Below, in pieces: positions 4,421-5,101 of a stretch of DNA of 5,101 nucleotides. The notes under the pieces were generated by a model that worked only from the letters and a program-made list of their open reading frames with translations, did no database searches and was not told the origin of the DNA. Source of the DNA: JAHDNZ01 sp036721855 (GTDB lineage: Bacteria; Bacillota; DTU065); assembly GCA_036721855.1 (NCBI GenBank), contig DAIMKF010000064.1, positions 1-5,101 on the forward strand. Direction: 5' to 3'. A program made the position numbers and the translations under genes. The number at the start of each line of letters is the position of its first letter. Within the stretch, counting starts at the first letter, position 1.

Positions 4421-4931
4421 AGTTAGGTATTTTGTTTTCATTTTGGTCTTTATTAACTTTGTAAATTATCTGTTTAAGATCTCCTGGAAGTTCGGTTTTG
4501 GTAATAACTTCAATAATCCCATCCTCCAACTGATTGAGCATAGCTCGAAGTCTTTCGTTTTCCATTTCTAAATTATACATTTTGTTGCGTATGTTAGCCA
4601 CTGCGTTAATTAAATCAGAACCAGATTCAAATGAAACGATTTCAGTCTTTTTGGGTATTTCAAAGTCAATGGGTCCTTTGAGAATGTAAGTATTGGCAAT
4701 TCTACGGCTTGTAGCGGGACGTCTTTCAATAAACCCTTGTTCAGACAGTACTTCAACTGCTTTAAAAACCGCGCCTTTTGATAAACCAGAAATAGTGGCC
4801 AGCTCATCGTATTTGAGCTGGAGTTCGGTACTCCCCGTTTCAATGCATTTCTTTACAAAAGCTCTTTTAAACTGCTCAAGAGTTTGTTGAGAAACATTAC
4901 TTATCCAAGCCTTGCTTTTCTTTTGTTCCAT
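4419..4931 (-). CDS. Winged-helix transcriptional regulator with C-terminal leucine zipper
   Basis: The 170-residue protein has an N-terminal helical segment (about 11-33), a winged helix-turn-helix at about 37-84 (LQLKYDELATISGLSKGAVFKAVEVLSEQGFIERR, with a basic wing RRPATSRRIANTYIL) and a C-terminal coiled coil. Hydrophobic residues recur every seven positions at L107, I114, L121, L128 and L135, with the partner series V111, M118, N125, L132 and I139: a canonical dimerising zipper with one polar Asn at an inner site. It probably binds DNA as a dimer. No ligand pocket, metal-ligand set or cysteine cluster is evident; C29 is the only cysteine. The fold recalls MarR/GntR-type winged helices but I cannot name a subfamily. 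ATG at 4931 is preceded 7 nt upstream by GGGGG, a modest SD. It ends in the shared terminator with the ferritin-like gene; a functional link is only suggested by proximity. Confidence 0.9.
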   Translation of the reverse strand: MEQKKSKAWISNVSQQTLEQFKRAFVKKCIETGSTELQLKYDELATISGLSKGAVFKAVEVLSEQGFIERRPATSRRIANTYILKGPIDFEIPKKTEIVSFESGSDLINAVANIRNKMYNLEMENERLRAMLNQLEDGIIEVITKTELPGDLKQIIYKVNKDQNENKIPN

Positions 4932-4982
4932 ACGCTAACCCCCGAGAGAATAATCTTTCCAGGTAAATCCATTGTCAGCAAC

Positions 4983-4991
4983 AGTATATCA
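4983..4991 (-). promoter_or_regulatory. Extended -10 promoter of the zipper regulator gene
   Basis: On the minus strand TGATATACT gives TG-n-TATACT, an extended -10 with 5 of 6 bases matching TATAAT. No good -35 is seen at 16-18 bp, which the TG extension can offset. Transcription would begin near 4976, about 45 nt before the ATG at 4931. Confidence 0.5.
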
Positions 4992-5062
4992 TAAATTTAA
5001 TATAAAAAGTAATAAGGTTAAATTATCTTTTTAGTTGTTTATATTTTCCTCGATTGCAAAAC

Positions 5063-5099
5063 TAACTTCCACCCCAGAAACCATCTAGGGTAGAAGTTA
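5063..5099 (-). terminator. Intrinsic terminator for a minus-strand gene beyond the right edge
   Basis: Arms 5063-5078 and 5084-5099 form a 16-bp stem with a 5-nt loop. On the plus strand two pairs are A-C mismatches (5070/5092 and 5075/5087); on the minus strand both become G-U, so the stem is complete only in minus-strand RNA. On that strand GTTTTGC follows. The transcript must come from the right, so a minus-strand gene probably ends just outside the window. Confidence 0.6.
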
Positions 5100-5101
5100 A
5101 A

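Noticed and set aside
4610..4890. Open frames on both strands within the zipper regulator gene
   Set aside because: They are out of frame with a clear winged-helix protein and lack SD sequences and recognisable motifs.

Overview
The window looks like part of an iron-homeostasis neighbourhood from a low-GC, probably anaerobic, Gram-positive bacterium of the Clostridia. The base composition is AT-rich, two genes start with TTG behind G-rich Shine-Dalgarno (SD) sequences, the FeoB has the 'GNWPGKT' and 'PCNGRFP' signatures I associate with clostridial FeoB, and an MntR-type DtxR regulator and a stand-alone rubrerythrin-type protein lie nearby. A Desulfosporosinus/Desulfitobacterium-like host would fit, but that is inference; there is no taxonomic marker.

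Layout. 1-174: an open frame running in from the left edge, possibly the tail of an unrecognised gene. 175-251: a short gap with GTTAAC-type inverted repeats and the strong SD of feoA. 252-2626 (+): feoA and feoB, overlapping by 10 nt, a ferrous iron uptake operon. 2731-3192 (-): a DtxR/MntR-family metalloregulator convergent with feoB, with a perfect 20-bp palindrome over its promoter. 3193-3377: a divergent intergenic region holding that palindrome and a hairpin. 3378-3779 (+): a small exported or membrane-anchored protein of unknown function, beta-rich and reminiscent of PPC domains. 3780-3948: a 14-bp hairpin, a sigma-A-like promoter and an unusual G8 tract at the ribosome binding site. 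3949-4392 (+): a stand-alone diiron ferritin-like (rubrerythrin-type) protein. A bidirectional intrinsic terminator then separates it from 4419-4931 (-), a winged-helix regulator with a C-terminal leucine zipper and an extended -10 promoter. 5063-5099: a hairpin whose G-U pairs indicate termination of a minus-strand gene entering from the right.

How they may work together (inference): FeoAB imports Fe2+; the MntR-like protein, which keeps all six MntR metal-ligand positions, probably senses Mn2+ or Fe2+, represses itself and may control neighbours; the ferritin-like diiron protein would handle iron, peroxide or oxygen stress. The palindrome before the regulator and the inverted repeats before feoA are different sequences, so control of feoAB by this regulator is not demonstrated. 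Roles of the exported protein and the zipper regulator are unknown. I see no phage genes, insertion sequence, CRISPR array, tRNA or rRNA. The genes are individually recognisable families; the less ordinary parts are the regulatory DNA and the small exported protein.
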